Position numbers and translations under genes: made by a program. Under the pieces are notes generated by a model. The model did no database searches. It was not told the origin of the DNA and saw only the letters and a list, made by a program, of their open reading frames with translations. 64,000 bases of DNA, from the NCBI RefSeq assembly GCF_002278075.1, contig NZ_CP022990.1, positions 1,178,001 through 1,242,000 on the forward strand, in the 5' to 3' direction. Below, piece after piece: positions 33,717-44,999 of the stretch (position 1 is the stretch's first letter; each line of letters begins with the position of its first letter). Origin of the DNA: Paraburkholderia aromaticivorans (GTDB lineage Bacteria > Pseudomonadota > Gammaproteobacteria > Burkholderiales > Burkholderiaceae).

Positions 33717-35146
33717 TGCGGCGCACGGGCCGGCGTCTTGCGCAGTGCGCGGTCGGCCGGTGAGTCGGGCACCGGCAACCGTACGGTGAAGGTCGTGTGC
33801 GCGCCTTGTATCGAACTGCAATCGATACTCCCGCCCAGAAGTTCCGTGGCGCGACGGCAAAACGCGAGCCCCATGCCCGCGCCGCTGCCGTGCCGCTTGG
33901 TCGTGAAGAAGGCGTCGAAGATGTAAGGCAGCACGTCGCGCGCGATACCCGGCCCGGTGTCACGGAATTGCAGCACGCAAAAGTCCCGGTCCTGCACGGC
34001 ACTGATCGTGATCTGACCATCGCCGCCCACGCTGATCGCATGCAGTGCGTTTTTCAGCAGGTTGAACAGCACGAAGACCACCACCGTGTCCGAACCTGAA
34101 AAGGCCAGGGCGGGGTCGATGGGCATCACCGTGACGCGCGCCCGCTCGTCGCTATTGAACGGATATCGCTCCAGCGCCGACGCCACGCATTGCCGCACGG
34201 AATGGCGGCTGAAGCGGCTGCGGTCCAGACGGTCGAGCGTGAAAGACGCGAGCGCCATCTCGACCATCGCGCTGGTGCCGGAAACTTCGCGCCGGATCGC
34301 GCTCGCCAGTTGGCTGATGCGTTCGGATTGGCCGGAATCGTCGTGATCGTCGTAAATCCCATGCGTGACGGCCATCCGGTACCCTTTGAACACGTGGTCC
34401 CAGACGCTGGCGATTTCGTCGGCGTGCATACCGATGGTCGCGAGCGGCGTCGATATCTCGTGCGCGATGGTCGCCGCGACGGCGTACGGGTGAATCAGGT
34501 GATAGCGGACGATGGTGATCGCCAGAAGCGCGAGACTCAGGCCGATGAACAGGACGCCCGGCGGATAGAACCGGGCACCGTAGTTGACCGCGTAGTCCGC
34601 CGCCGCGAACGAATACAGGCAAAGGCTCGCCAGACACAGATCGAGGCGTCTGCGCGCGTGCCCCTCCGCGTTGCGGCGCGCGGCGAGCAGAAGCTGCGCG
34701 CTGCGCCCGGCCAGCAACACGGTCTGCACCACATGCAAGGGATGCAGCGGCCCGGCCACGGGATAGTAGCCGAAGAAGAAGTGCCGATAGCCGGCCACCA
34801 CTTCGTTGCCGGGAAGCAATATCGCAAGAACAAAGCACAGACCGTACGACGCGATCAGCAACGGCCGCTCACGGCGCTGCGCCGCCACCTCCGTGACGAA
34901 GTGATAGAAGGTCGTCGGCAGAAAGAGAATGAACAGATAGCCGCATCTGACCAGCAGTTCCGCGGTCTGCGGGTTGTCGGTCTGGAACAGCAGCGTCCAT
35001 GTGCCTTGCCAGGCGAAGGTTGCCGCGCACATCAGGATGAATGGCGTGAATAGCCGCGTCGCCCCTTGCGTGATCAGTACGTACAGGCCGAACACTACGA
35101 ACATCGCGGACACGAAGGCAGTCGGAATAGCGTACATGTGGCTCAA
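33713..35146 (-). CDS. CqsS/LqsS-like multi-TM sensor histidine kinase
   Basis: 477 aa. Six to seven hydrophobic spans fill residues 1-220 with very short loops, so the signal is likely sensed in the membrane. H-box: VAATIAHEISTPLATIGMHA. It is followed by an unusual helix (HVFKGYRMAVTHGI) and a long second dimerisation helix, an arrangement I associate with CqsS/LqsS-type alpha-hydroxyketone receptors. HATPase_c is intact (NLLKNALHAI; RDTGPGIARDVLPYIFDAFF; GAGMGLAFC). No receiver at the C-terminus. It follows the response regulator by 14 nt in one operon. Kinase certain; ligand class tentative. Confidence 0.82.
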   Translation of the reverse strand: MSHMYAIPTAFVSAMFVVFGLYVLITQGATRLFTPFILMCAATFAWQGTWTLLFQTDNPQTAELLVRCGYLFILFLPTTFYHFVTEVAAQRRERPLLIASYGLCFVLAILLPGNEVVAGYRHFFFGYYPVAGPLHPLHVVQTVLLAGRSAQLLLAARRNAEGHARRRLDLCLASLCLYSFAAADYAVNYGARFYPPGVLFIGLSLALLAITIVRYHLIHPYAVAATIAHEISTPLATIGMHADEIASVWDHVFKGYRMAVTHGIYDDHDDSGQSERISQLASAIRREVSGTSAMVEMALASFTLDRLDRSRFSRHSVRQCVASALERYPFNSDERARVTVMPIDPALAFSGSDTVVVFVLFNLLKNALHAISVGGDGQITISAVQDRDFCVLQFRDTGPGIARDVLPYIFDAFFTTKRHGSGAGMGLAFCRRATELLGGSIDCSSIQGAHTTFTVRLPVPDSPADRALRKTPARAPH

Positions 35147-35160
35147 CGTATCGGCCAGCT

Positions 35161-36123
35161 TTAGCGATTCCGCTCATTGCGCCATTGCGCGAATGTTACG
35201 AGGTCCATGCCCACTTCGGCGGCATCGATCGGGGTCCAGCTATAGAACACGTCTTCCCAGCCCGGAATGGTCTGCGGCGTCAGCGTCCTGAAGTTCATGC
35301 CGGAGCGGTAGGCCAGATTCGGCCAGAATACCGGCATCACCTCGCGCACCGCCATCTGCTTCAACAGGTCGGCCGGGCCGTCCTCGTCCGCGACGATTTC
35401 GCCTTGGGAGATCCAGTCGTTCTCGGCCCAGGCAACGAAAACGCTCGGGTTTCCGGCACGGTCGAACATCAGAATGGCGTCCTGTTCCGGGCGCCAGTAG
35501 TATTCGACGATACCGTGCGCGGCCACCAGCTCGTCGATGACCTTGCGCGTTCTCGGATCGCAATACACCGTGCCGCTATCGCCCAACGCCAGCCAGCCGC
35601 CTTCCGAGCAATGCCTGTTTTTGGCATCTTTCAGGAAATGGGCCAGCCGGTTTGCGGAATCGATATCCGTTTTTCTCAGGTATAGATCGACGATCCCGGC
35701 ATTGAACGCTTTGACCGCGACGGTCTCGTCCGCCACGCCGGTCAACAGCACTTTCGCGCAGCGCAGATTGGAGATGGAGGAGAGGAACTCGACGCCGCTC
35801 ATGCCCGGCATGTCGAAATCCACCACTACCGCCGCCACTTCCGCGAAGCGGGAACCGCGGGCCAGAATATCCCGCTCCGCCGAGCTTTCCACGTAGCGCT
35901 CGAAGCCCGTCTCGCTCACGCAGGCCGACGCCGGGGCAAACTCCAGTGAATTCTCGCGAGCATGCTGACGGATGAAGGCCAGCGCGGTTTGAGGCCGCGT
36001 GAAGAACAGATTGGTCGCGGCATCCGGAAAGAAACGCCGCAGGGCGTCCAGGTAGCCGTCGTTGTCATCCACGAAAACAACCGATGACGGGTACAGAACA
36101 GGTGGTCGGATAAAGTTGTTCAT
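35161..36123 (-). CDS. Response regulator with an unassigned C-terminal domain
   Basis: 320 aa from ATG 36123; the frame is open further upstream but that part is arginine-rich and lacks the fold. Receiver: SVVFVDDNDGYLDALRRFF, phospho-acceptor in AAVVVDFDMPGMSG, Lys in LYLRKTDID. Residues 1-205 contain an insertion relative to a standard receiver (about 60-90). The C-terminal 110 residues (YYWRPEQDAILMFDRAGNPSVFVAWAEND) are not a DNA-binding or enzymatic domain that I recognise. Cotranscribed with the sensor kinase; output is probably protein-protein interaction, as for LqsR-type regulators (inference). Confidence 0.8.
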   Translation of the reverse strand: MNNFIRPPVLYPSSVVFVDDNDGYLDALRRFFPDAATNLFFTRPQTALAFIRQHARENSLEFAPASACVSETGFERYVESSAERDILARGSRFAEVAAVVVDFDMPGMSGVEFLSSISNLRCAKVLLTGVADETVAVKAFNAGIVDLYLRKTDIDSANRLAHFLKDAKNRHCSEGGWLALGDSGTVYCDPRTRKVIDELVAAHGIVEYYWRPEQDAILMFDRAGNPSVFVAWAENDWISQGEIVADEDGPADLLKQMAVREVMPVFWPNLAYRSGMNFRTLTPQTIPGWEDVFYSWTPIDAAEVGMDLVTFAQWRNERNR

Positions 36124-36449
36124 ATATTCACGTGGTTGGTCGCACCGCCGCCGGAGGTTGGCCGCAGCAGGCCACCAGCCGGAAGAACAGGCGAGTCCGT
36201 AAGCCCTGCCGCGGGGTGGCGCCCCCTGATACGAGAGGCCGCCGACGCCCCGGCCATTGCCTGCCCGCCCCCGCTTTGCCGCATCAGGCTTTTCCGTGTG
36301 TTCGTGCAAGGAACACATCCGCGTGCCGCTTACCCGCTCATAGGGCGGATTCTCTCACGCTGGTTCCCAACTCGGTATTCCCCTGAACTATATAGTATCA
36401 ACGACAGCGCTAAAGCGTGACGGGAAAATCCGCGAGATGGAGCCGGCCC
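36124..36449. other. Intergenic region upstream of the regulator-kinase operon
   Basis: 326 bp between two leftward genes; it should contain the promoter of the response regulator. Several G+C-rich short ORFs are shadows. A locally AT-rich patch (AACTATATAGTATCAAC, 36386-36402) is the likeliest promoter zone. No terminator for the upstream HAD gene was found. Confidence 0.35.
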
Positions 36450-37124
36450 TTAGGGCCGCGACGCAACCTCGTCCAGATGCTCCAGCAGATCGGCGGGGTC
36501 GTCGTAGACCCGCAGCGCGCCGGCGCGTTCGAGCTCTTCCGTGCCGTATCCGCCCGACAGCAAACCCACGCCCAGCGCGCGACAGCGTCGCGCCGCGAGC
36601 ATGTCCCAGATGCTGTCGCCGACCACCACCGTATTTTCGACCGGCACGCCGAGCCGTTCGGCTGCGGCGATGAACAGATCCGGATCCGGTTTTGCATATT
36701 TGACGTCGTCGCGCGTGACGACGACCGCCTTCGCGGGATCCATACCTAGCGCCGCCAGATTGAGCGCCGCCGTTTCCATGCGGCCGCTGGTCGCCACCGC
36801 CCACGGCGTTCCGGCTTGCGTCAGCGCGTCGAGCAAGGCCCGGGCGCCCGGCAGCGGGCACACCTGCGCGCGCAGTCGCTGATAGGCCGCGGCGTGGGCC
36901 TGACGCAGGCGCTCGACCCGCTCGGCACTGATTTCGCCGTGCGTTTCCCGCAGAAGCTGATGGGTGAAAAGCCCGCCGCTCATGCCGATCTTGCGGTGAA
37001 TCCGCCATACCGACAAGGGAATCCCCTCGCTGTCGAGCGCTTCTTTCCAGGCTAGAACGTGCTGGTAGACGCTGTCGACCAGGGTGCCGTCGAGATCGAA
37101 GAGGAAAGACGTCTGGATGCGCAT
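36450..37124 (-). CDS. HAD-superfamily phosphatase (phosphoglycolate-phosphatase-like)
   Basis: 224 aa. HAD motif I FLFDLDGTLVDS (nucleophile D and acid D), motif II AVATSGR, motif III Lys in DVKYAKPDP, motif IV VVVGDSIWDMLAA. The helical cap between motifs I and II (about 20-85) places it in subfamily IA with beta-phosphoglucomutases and phosphoglycolate phosphatases. Single gene; no hint of substrate from the neighbours. Confidence 0.88.
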   Translation of the reverse strand: MRIQTSFLFDLDGTLVDSVYQHVLAWKEALDSEGIPLSVWRIHRKIGMSGGLFTHQLLRETHGEISAERVERLRQAHAAAYQRLRAQVCPLPGARALLDALTQAGTPWAVATSGRMETAALNLAALGMDPAKAVVVTRDDVKYAKPDPDLFIAAAERLGVPVENTVVVGDSIWDMLAARRCRALGVGLLSGGYGTEELERAGALRVYDDPADLLEHLDEVASRP

Positions 37125-37275
37125 GGCGAGCTCCTGTTGATGACTATGGCCACCAATATGCCATGCCCCGGGTTTCGCGGGTCGCCCGGAGCCGGCCTTT
37201 GTTCCCTTTGTCCCCCTTGACCCTCACGTCGCGTAAGGTTCTACGCTCCAACCCGCACACTGACCGGAGGCTCGA

Positions 37276-37447
37276 ATGCTGTTGAAAGTGGGAGAACTTG
37301 CGAGGTTTCGACTCAGTCGCGCGACTATGTGTTGACCGCCTTCAGCGAAACAAAACTGCTGATCTACGAAAAGTATCTGTCGCCCGACGAGAGGCGGATG
37401 AGTCTGTGCTCGCGTTCATCCGCGAGGCGATGGCGAGCGTCGCGTAG
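37276..37447 (+). pseudogene. Remnant of a MerR-family regulator
   Basis: Starts with a good GGAGG site and MLLKVGELAR, the canonical MerR N-terminus, then quickly runs to a stop at 37333. Downstream, another frame reads SETKLLIYEKYLSPDE and a third frame ends ADESVLAFIREAMASVA-stop at 37447, like the C-terminal helices of TipA-type MerR proteins. Most of the middle is deleted and frames disagree, so the gene is dead. Confidence 0.6.
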
Positions 37448-37609
37448 CCGCGTTGATCGTGCAGGCCGGCTTTTGGCCGGCTTTTGGCCCGCTTCTGACC
37501 TTGCTTCTGACCTGCTTTGGGCGAGCAGGAGCGCGGTGGCCCGCACCGAGGCGATCCTTCAGCGCTGCCGTTCATGCTAGCCTCGTGACTCCCGCTAACA
37601 GGACGTTGC

Positions 37610-38401
37610 ATGAACACACTTCGATTGCGCCTTCGTGGCCTGACGCGGCGACGCACGATCGCAACCGTTGCCACCCTCTTGACGATTTCGACAGGCCTGA
37701 ATCACCCCGCCTTCGCGGACGCTGAACACGCAACCAGAGTGGAGTACGCCGGCACGGTGGGCGAAGCGAAGATCGGCATGACGCTTGTTCTGCGAGGAAA
37801 AAACCTCGGCAAAGGACATTACTTCTACTACCGCTACCTGAAGGACATTGCACTGACCGGCTGACAATCCGGCGCCCAACTGACATTGCAGGAAGCGAAT
37901 GGGGCGTTCGATCTGCACTTCGTGGGCAATGGATCGAACGGCGACCAGCCGCTGGATTTTGCCAATAGCGTGGGCCTCGCCGGCACCTGGCGCGGCGGCG
38001 TAAAGACTTGGCCGGTCAGGCTATCCCTCGAAACCATGTCGTCCGCGGATGCGAATGCGGAACACCTGTACGGCATGATCACCGACGAATCCGACCAAGC
38101 ATTCGAGGCGCGGGCCCAGGGCTTTTATTTCGCCGCGCTGAAGGGCGACCCGAAGCAGGCCGCGCGTTTCGTTCACTTTCCGCTGCGGGTGAATTGGGGT
38201 GCCTCGCATCACGAGACGATAGGTTCGGCGAATCAGCTTGCCGCCAACTGGCATCGCATATTCACGCCCAACTATCTTGCGGCGCTACGTGAAGCGGCTC
38301 CGCACGATATGCCGGTGATCAGGAGCCAGTACGCCATGCTCGGCGCAGGGCTTGCGTTCTTTACGGATAAGGGTGTCGAAGTTCTGAACGCGCAGCAATA
38401 A
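37610..38401 (+). pseudogene. Secreted protein gene interrupted by one in-frame TGA
   Basis: From ATG 37610 there is a signal peptide (basic MNTLRLRLRGLTRRRT, hydrophobic core, cleavage near FADA) and a mature start RVEYAGTVGEAKIGMTLVLRG. A TGA at 37862-37864 stops it after 84 residues, but the same frame continues without interruption as GAQLTLQEANGAFDLHFVG to a TAA at 38399. Read through it would be 263 aa, probably a lipocalin-like or beta-rich periplasmic protein; I do not recognise the family. The TGA could derive from CGA (Arg). The context TGA-C is known to be leaky, so a low level of full-length product is possible. Confidence 0.7.
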
Positions 38402-38498
38402 GCGCCGCTCGCGAAGCTGGAGGGAGTACGATCGGATGTGATCGGCTTGAGCAAATGCGTCAGCGCGACACCGGGTGTTTCTGCATTGCAAATGCGCA

Positions 38499-38541
38499 AT
38501 CGACGCGCCGCCATTCACATCAGCGGCGCGTCGATCGTTTT
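38499..38541 (+). terminator. Rho-independent terminator between convergent genes
   Basis: Perfect 13-bp stem: arm 38499-38511 (starts ATCGACGCG), 11-nt loop, arm 38523-38535 (ends GCGTCGAT), followed by CGTTTTCT. Lies 100 bp after the interrupted secreted-protein gene and just before the 3' end of the leftward glycosidase gene. Confidence 0.8.
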
Positions 38542-38582
38542 CTGCGCTTATTGAACTGCTACCGGACTGCTTATCGCGCCAT

Positions 38583-40862
<2,280 letters not shown>

Positions 40863-42001
40863 TGTCCGTATGTTCGCTAAAAGCAGGTTTTCCCCGAGAA
40901 TTCAGCAAGATCGATCAGTCGTCCCGCTTTGGCGTTATTGAGTACAGAGAGAGGTGAACCTGAGAACGCGATGACCGCGTTCATTGCTGATGAAGCTCAA
41001 GCCTTGATGTGCCGCTATGCGATGGCGAACCTGCCAGCCATCCGCTCGCCTGGAAACTGCCGCTGAACAGCGGAGCAATCGGCACCGCCACCAGGTTTCC
41101 GGCCGACATCTATTTATTACGTTATGCTTACTATTTAGCCGATAGCAATCCTGCGATACATCGCTACCAACTACCCCATATGGAACTTCGACACGGTCGA
41201 TCGAGCGCGGCGCGCACCAAAATCAAACCGCATGCACCGATTGCGTGACAAAGTCAGTCGACTTCCCGACCGTCGTAAAAGACGCCCCACCGATCACCCA
41301 ACAGGGAAAGCACCACGAGGGGTTCATGCATGCCGCCGACGCGACTGGAACATCTACCGACTACCGAGGCTCGCCCTGAAAGTCCGGCGCACCTGGTATT
41401 TGCCAAACAAGGTTCGTACCAGCACGCGCAATCCCATAAATCAGGATGACGAATAATCAACCCGACTTATTTTCGGTCGCCGTTGACAGTCCATTATTGA
41501 TGTGAACCCGTCGGCTCGACAGCGATCGAGGTACGCCCTCGCCTTGCAAGTCGGGTTCGGAACCCAAAGAACGAATGATCGGCGCGAATCTGCCTCACCC
41601 GCTCCAGTTGCAGCGCGAGGTAGGGTGCGTCGAATTTGAAGCGCGCCGCGGTCCGCCAACACGCTTCGCTACCGGAAAAGCGGTTTACAGGTGCGCGGCT
41701 GCCATCGGCGTAACTGTTACAGGAAAAACGGTGCTCGACCGCATGCCCGGTATTAGTTACAGAAGTTTTTGGCAGACGAATTATAAACGTTTCATCCGCG
41801 TAACGTGCCGGGGTTCAGGGGCGATAAGTGATATGTGCAAGAAACTTCGCGAGGATGCGGCGAGAGATTTTCCAAACATAGGGGAATGCAAAAACTCCGC
41901 CTCGCGGCGCTGCGGAAAAGGTAAATATTTGATTCGTCAGTTGATTGTTGTCGCGCTTTTTCAGTCATCCAATATTTGTGAAATTTTTATATTAGTAATA
42001 C
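40863..42001. other. 1.1-kb gene-poor region
   Basis: Short ORFs here (for example 41009-41248 +, 41254-41460 -, 41575-42051 +) have no ribosome binding site, no recognisable domain and atypical composition. The GC content falls markedly after about 41750. It includes the promoter of the leftward glycosidase gene near 40870-41000. No IS ends, tRNA or repeats were identified; it may be remnant or horizontally acquired DNA. Confidence 0.5.
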
Positions 42002-42031
42002 AAAAGGCTCGCATCCGCTGCGAGCCCAAAA
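42002..42031 (-). terminator. Terminator downstream of msrA
   Basis: Stem GGCTCGCA (42006-42013), 5-nt loop, TGCGAGCC (42019-42026), with an A-run at 42002-42005 on the plus strand, i.e. a T-run after the stem for leftward transcripts. It lies about 50 bp past the msrA stop. Confidence 0.85.
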
Positions 42032-42075
42032 ACGACCAGATGTTTTACTAAGCAGTCCATGCTGGACCATAGATG

Positions 42076-42816
42076 CTATGGAGCCTTCGTAGCGAGCAAT
42101 ACAGGATCGTTGCGATACAGATCCGGGAACATCCGTTTCAGGTCAGCCACCTTCGGCAGGTCGTTGATCGCGATGTACGGGTGGTCCGGATGCAGCGCGA
42201 GGAAGTTCTGGTGATAGCTTTCCGCCGGATAGAAGCCCTTGAAGTTCTCCACGCGAGTTACGAGCGGCGCCGAAAACACATGTGCATTGTCCAGTTGTGC
42301 GATATACGACTGCGCAATATCGCGCTGCGCTGCATTCACAGGGAAAATCGCCGATCGATATTGAGTCCCGTGGTCAGGGCCTTGATAGTTCAACTCGGTG
42401 GGATTGTGCGCGACCGAGAAGAATATCTGCAGCAACCGCCCGTACGTGATCTGCGTCGGATCGTAAGTGATCTGCACGGACTCGGCGTGCCCCGTATCGC
42501 CTTCGCTGACGGTTTCGTATTGCGCCGTGGACGCCGCGCCGCCGCTATAACCCGAGGCGACCTGCTTCACGCCGCGCACGTGTTCGAACACACCTTGCAC
42601 GCCCCAGAAGCAGCCGCCCGCCAACACTGCCGTTTCGCTATGCGTCGCGGCGGCTTTTTCGTCCTGCACGGGGGCGGGGATCTTCGTCGCGGCTTCGGCC
42701 GAATGTGCGACGTGCTGCGCGGCCACGACGCCCAAAACAACCACGACGAGACCTGCGAGTCGGCTGACGGAAAAACGCTTCCGCAGCGACGCGGCTCTAG
42801 TGAATATCGTGTACAT
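42076..42816 (-). CDS. msrA: Exported peptide-methionine (S)-S-oxide reductase MsrA, single-cysteine form
   Basis: 246 aa. N-terminal 42 residues form a signal or membrane anchor (basic start, VVVVLGVVAAQ core, possible cleavage at HSAEA). The MsrA core has the catalytic GGCFWG at about residues 68-73, YSGG, and GDTGHAESVQITYDP. The C-terminal part contains no resolving cysteine; the catalytic Cys is the only one in the protein. It lies 51 bp downstream of dipZ in the same orientation. DipZ brings electrons and a thioredoxin domain to the periplasm, so the enzyme is expected to repair oxidised methionine in exported proteins. Confidence 0.93.
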   Translation of the reverse strand: MYTIFTRAASLRKRFSVSRLAGLVVVVLGVVAAQHVAHSAEAATKIPAPVQDEKAAATHSETAVLAGGCFWGVQGVFEHVRGVKQVASGYSGGAASTAQYETVSEGDTGHAESVQITYDPTQITYGRLLQIFFSVAHNPTELNYQGPDHGTQYRSAIFPVNAAQRDIAQSYIAQLDNAHVFSAPLVTRVENFKGFYPAESYHQNFLALHPDHPYIAINDLPKVADLKRMFPDLYRNDPVLLATKAP

Positions 42817-42867
42817 GATGGTCTTTCCTTTAGATCAGCTTGAAGTTGAGTCAGGCCGCTCGCCGGC

Positions 42868-44733
42868 TTACCCGAACGTGAAGGCAAACGCCTGCACACC
42901 AGGGTCGAGAAACTCGATGGAGAACGTATGGTCCGCGACTTCGCCGGATTGCCGCACCAGTTGATAGAGACGCTGCCCGGTTACGCTGCCGCTGCCGTCG
43001 GCGGCGACGTCGGTACCGTGCGACGCGCCGGGCGCGCCACCGTCGACACTGACGCGAAACCGCACGGGCTTGCCGTCCTTACCCGGACCGAGCACCAAGT
43101 GCAGGTCGCGAGCATGAAAGCGATACACGATACGGCCCGACGCGGCGACGAGCGTGGCGTGCTCGGCACCCACATTCCATGAACCGGCGAGACCCCAGTC
43201 GTTGACGGCGAGCTGCGACGGCGTTGCATACGCGTGCGCCTTGTCCTCCACTTCCCCGCCCGGCGACGCGAAGTTCTCCGCCCGCTGATAGCCGACGTAG
43301 GTTTCCGGCGATTGCATATCGGCGTTGTCCGCTGCGGCCTGCACGCCTTGGACGCCGGCATCCGCAATGCCGATCGCCATGTTCGACGCGTTTGCATGGC
43401 CCGCTTCGGCCAACAGTTGCTGAATCACCTTCTCGGACTCCGCATAGTCGCCTTCGCCGAAGTGGTGATAGCGGATCTGCCCTTTCGCGTCGACGAAATA
43501 GTGCGCGGGCCAGTACTGGTTATTCAACGCGCGCCAGATCGCATAGTTGTTGTCGATCGCGACCGGGTAGTCCACGCCCAGGTCATGCGTCGCCTTCCTC
43601 ACGTTGTCGATATTACGCTCGAAGGCGAATTCCGGCGCATGCACACCGATCACGACGAGCCCCTGATCCTTGTACTTCTGCGCCCACGCTTTGACATACG
43701 GCAGCGAACGCAGACAATTGATGCACGAGTAAGTCCAGAAATCGATCAGCACGACCTTGCCGCGCAAATCCTGCAGGGTAAGCGGCGGCGAATTGAGCCA
43801 TTGGACCGCGCCGTTCAGTGGAGGCAACACGCCTTCCACCGGCAGCGGCGCCGCATTGGCGGCGGTGCGCATCATCGCGCCGCCGGAGGTTGCGGCGGAG
43901 ACCGGTTCGACGTTGGCGCCCCGCTGCGCCTCAGGGTTGGCGCCCTTCATTGCGCCGCCGGATGCGTCCGCCGGATTGCCGGCGACGGGCGACTTGCCCG
44001 GCGCCGCGTTCGGCGAGAACCTGTCGACGAGTTTCTGTTCGAGACCGCCGGTAGCGAGCGTCGAGACACGGGCGAGCACGCCGGTGTCGATACCCAACGC
44101 GATCGCGACGACGCCAGACAGCATCGCGACACCGATCCCGCGGCGGATCCATTCGCCCGCACCTAATGACCGCTTCATTGCCGCGAACACCTTGCCGCCG
44201 ATCAGGAGCGCCACTGCCAGCGACGTCGCCGCGCCCGCCGCATAAGCAGCCAATAGCAACGTGGTGCCGACGCTCGCGCCGCGCAGTGCCGCGCCGGTCA
44301 GCACGAGGCCGAGAATCGGACCGGCGCACGGCGCCCACAGCAGACCGGTCGCGACGCCCAGCAAAAACGACGAACCGGCGCGAATCTGCTGTCCATCGGC
44401 CTGCGCGAAACTGGACAGGCGATTGCCCGCGCTGACGAGCGGCCGCATCAGATGATCGGCGAAGCGCGGGAACAGCAACGTCAGACCGAAGATCGCGAGC
44501 AGCGCGATTGCCAGCCAGCGGCCATACTGGTTGGCCTGCGTGACCCAGCCGCCGCCCACCGCGGCAAGCGTCGCGACGAGGGCGAACGTCAGTGCCATGC
44601 CGGCGAGCAAGGGCAAGCCGCTGCGCACGAACGGCTGATCGGCGCGCGCGAAAACAAACGGCAGCACCGGCAGGATGCACGGGCTGAGAATCGTGAGAGC
44701 GCCGCCGAGATAGGCAAGAACGATGAGTAGCAT
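42868..44733 (-). CDS. dipZ: DipZ-type thiol:disulfide protein (CcdA + thioredoxin + C-terminal binding domain)
   Basis: 621 aa. Residues 1-240: CcdA/DsbD-beta-like membrane domain with paired cysteines in LSPCILPVLPF and LLWAPCAGPILG. A flexible periplasmic linker rich in Ala/Gly/Asn follows (about 250-300), then a TlpA-like thioredoxin domain (WTYSCINCLRSLPYV, active C-x-x-C; VIGVHAPEFAFERN), and a C-terminal jelly-roll domain from about 470 (WNVGAEHATL, YRFHARDLHLVLG) seen in mycobacterial DipZ. It moves reducing equivalents from cytoplasmic thioredoxin to the periplasm. First gene of the dipZ-msrA operon, divergent from a two-component pair. Confidence 0.93.
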   Translation of the reverse strand: MLLIVLAYLGGALTILSPCILPVLPFVFARADQPFVRSGLPLLAGMALTFALVATLAAVGGGWVTQANQYGRWLAIALLAIFGLTLLFPRFADHLMRPLVSAGNRLSSFAQADGQQIRAGSSFLLGVATGLLWAPCAGPILGLVLTGAALRGASVGTTLLLAAYAAGAATSLAVALLIGGKVFAAMKRSLGAGEWIRRGIGVAMLSGVVAIALGIDTGVLARVSTLATGGLEQKLVDRFSPNAAPGKSPVAGNPADASGGAMKGANPEAQRGANVEPVSAATSGGAMMRTAANAAPLPVEGVLPPLNGAVQWLNSPPLTLQDLRGKVVLIDFWTYSCINCLRSLPYVKAWAQKYKDQGLVVIGVHAPEFAFERNIDNVRKATHDLGVDYPVAIDNNYAIWRALNNQYWPAHYFVDAKGQIRYHHFGEGDYAESEKVIQQLLAEAGHANASNMAIGIADAGVQGVQAAADNADMQSPETYVGYQRAENFASPGGEVEDKAHAYATPSQLAVNDWGLAGSWNVGAEHATLVAASGRIVYRFHARDLHLVLGPGKDGKPVRFRVSVDGGAPGASHGTDVAADGSGSVTGQRLYQLVRQSGEVADHTFSIEFLDPGVQAFAFTFG

Positions 44734-44999
44734 GTCGGTTCCGAACGTTCGTGTAGGTCAGTTAAAGTGGGCACGCGGGCAGAAGCGGCAGCCGGCGTAC
44801 AGTTCATCCAGGGCCTGATACTGCGGAAAGTGCCCACATGCTAGAGCGCCACCGATGTCGAAGTCCTCACGAAAAGTTAAATTAAATGTGATAACTCGCA
44901 GGCCGGAAATTTTGCACAATGGCGCAATGGCCGCCTTTCCCGGCGGCCGTGCCCGGCCCTGCTCCTCAACCGCGCCCTGAACCGTCGCCCACACCCACC
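44734..44999. promoter_or_regulatory. Divergent control region between dipZ and the two-component pair
   Basis: 266 bp. Contains GTGGGCAC (44767-44774) and its inverse GTGCCCAC (44830-44837), each preceded by AAA-type sequence, a possible pair of regulator half-sites. An AT-rich stretch at 44872-44890 (AAGTTAAATTAAATGTGAT) is the likely promoter zone. A minus-strand ORF through it with several cysteines has no usable start near its conserved-looking part and is not called. Confidence 0.4.

Noticed and set aside
41575..42051. 158-codon plus-strand ORF in the gene-poor region
   Set aside because: Runs through a clear terminator stem, has no domain and no ribosome binding site.
44758..44994. 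78-codon minus-strand ORF with four cysteines upstream of dipZ
   Set aside because: Its only ATG lies in the opposite gene's leader and no good start precedes the cysteine part; kept as control region.
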